From positions 1,364,001 to 1,428,000 of the forward strand of contig JACZZP010000001.1 of the NCBI GenBank assembly GCA_015183035.1: a DNA stretch of 64,000 bases. The letters are read 5' to 3'. The translations under genes and the position numbers were made by a program. Every line of letters begins with the position of its first letter. Positions within the stretch are counted from its first letter, which is position 1. Below the pieces are notes generated by a model, which was not told the origin of the DNA, did no database searches, and saw only the letters and a program-made list of their open reading frames with translations. Below, one piece after another: positions 63,897 through 64,000 of this stretch. Origin of the DNA: Meloidogyne chitwoodi. Its lineage: Eukaryota; Nematoda; Chromadorea; Rhabditida; Meloidogynidae.

Positions 63897-64000
63897 TTGA
63901 GGCATTGGGAAGTAATATTTGGATAATTAAAGCAAATGTATGCTCATATTTTATAGGATTTTGTTTTAGTTGTATCTGTTAAATAAAATTTTTGATTTGA

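Overview
The window is nuclear DNA of a very AT-rich nematode. Coding regions are cut by many short introns (often 40-60 bases), ORFs are compact, and the encoded proteins are ordinary metazoan ones: cyclin C, TIM17, Sec15, NKCC, Mic60, parvin, KCTD, HPD, PNPLA8, Ariadne and NDUFB6. The base composition and intron style suggest a clade IV (tylench-like, perhaps Meloidogyne-type) nematode. That placement is inference; nothing here fixes the species.

Layout. 1-8.5 kb: C-terminus of a GH13/SLC3A-type protein, cyclin C, a type I membrane protein, TIM17 and a small basic unknown protein. 8.6-19.3 kb: exocyst SEC15 and an SLC12 (NKCC-type) cotransporter, separated by a 2.5 kb block of stacked repeats. 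20-28 kb: Mic60/mitofilin, an ING-type PHD protein and a CK1/TTBK-like kinase. 28-34 kb: an achaete-scute-type bHLH gene beside a 4.4 kb AT-rich desert, and a tyrosine-rich small protein. 34-44 kb: galactose mutarotase with an unrelated gene nested in one intron on the other strand, parvin, and a KCTD8/12/16-like gene followed by a second desert. 43.5-64 kb: HPD, an LRAT-domain protein, a small C-terminally anchored protein, RPC9, PNPLA8, CSN8, inositol monophosphatase, Ariadne and NDUFB6. The genes are housekeeping or developmental and show no single pathway. Several are head-to-head or tail-to-tail with short spacers.

The most notable content is mobile DNA. At least eight related elements of the Merlin (IS1595-like DDE) type share TIRs starting GGTACTT or GGCAC and, in most, a GCGGAC core. 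Five have perfect 8-bp target duplications and two have 7-of-8 matches; several sit in introns of essential genes. At 57.3-59.0 kb three elements are nested, with a readable target duplication at every level, and the innermost lies inside the intron of the middle element's transposase gene. A second class is long-armed foldback elements sharing internal motifs. Other observations are a duplicated promoter, first exon and first intron shared by CSN8 and a small anchored-protein gene, and frequent AAG 3' splice sites. I found no rRNA, convincing tRNA or CRISPR.
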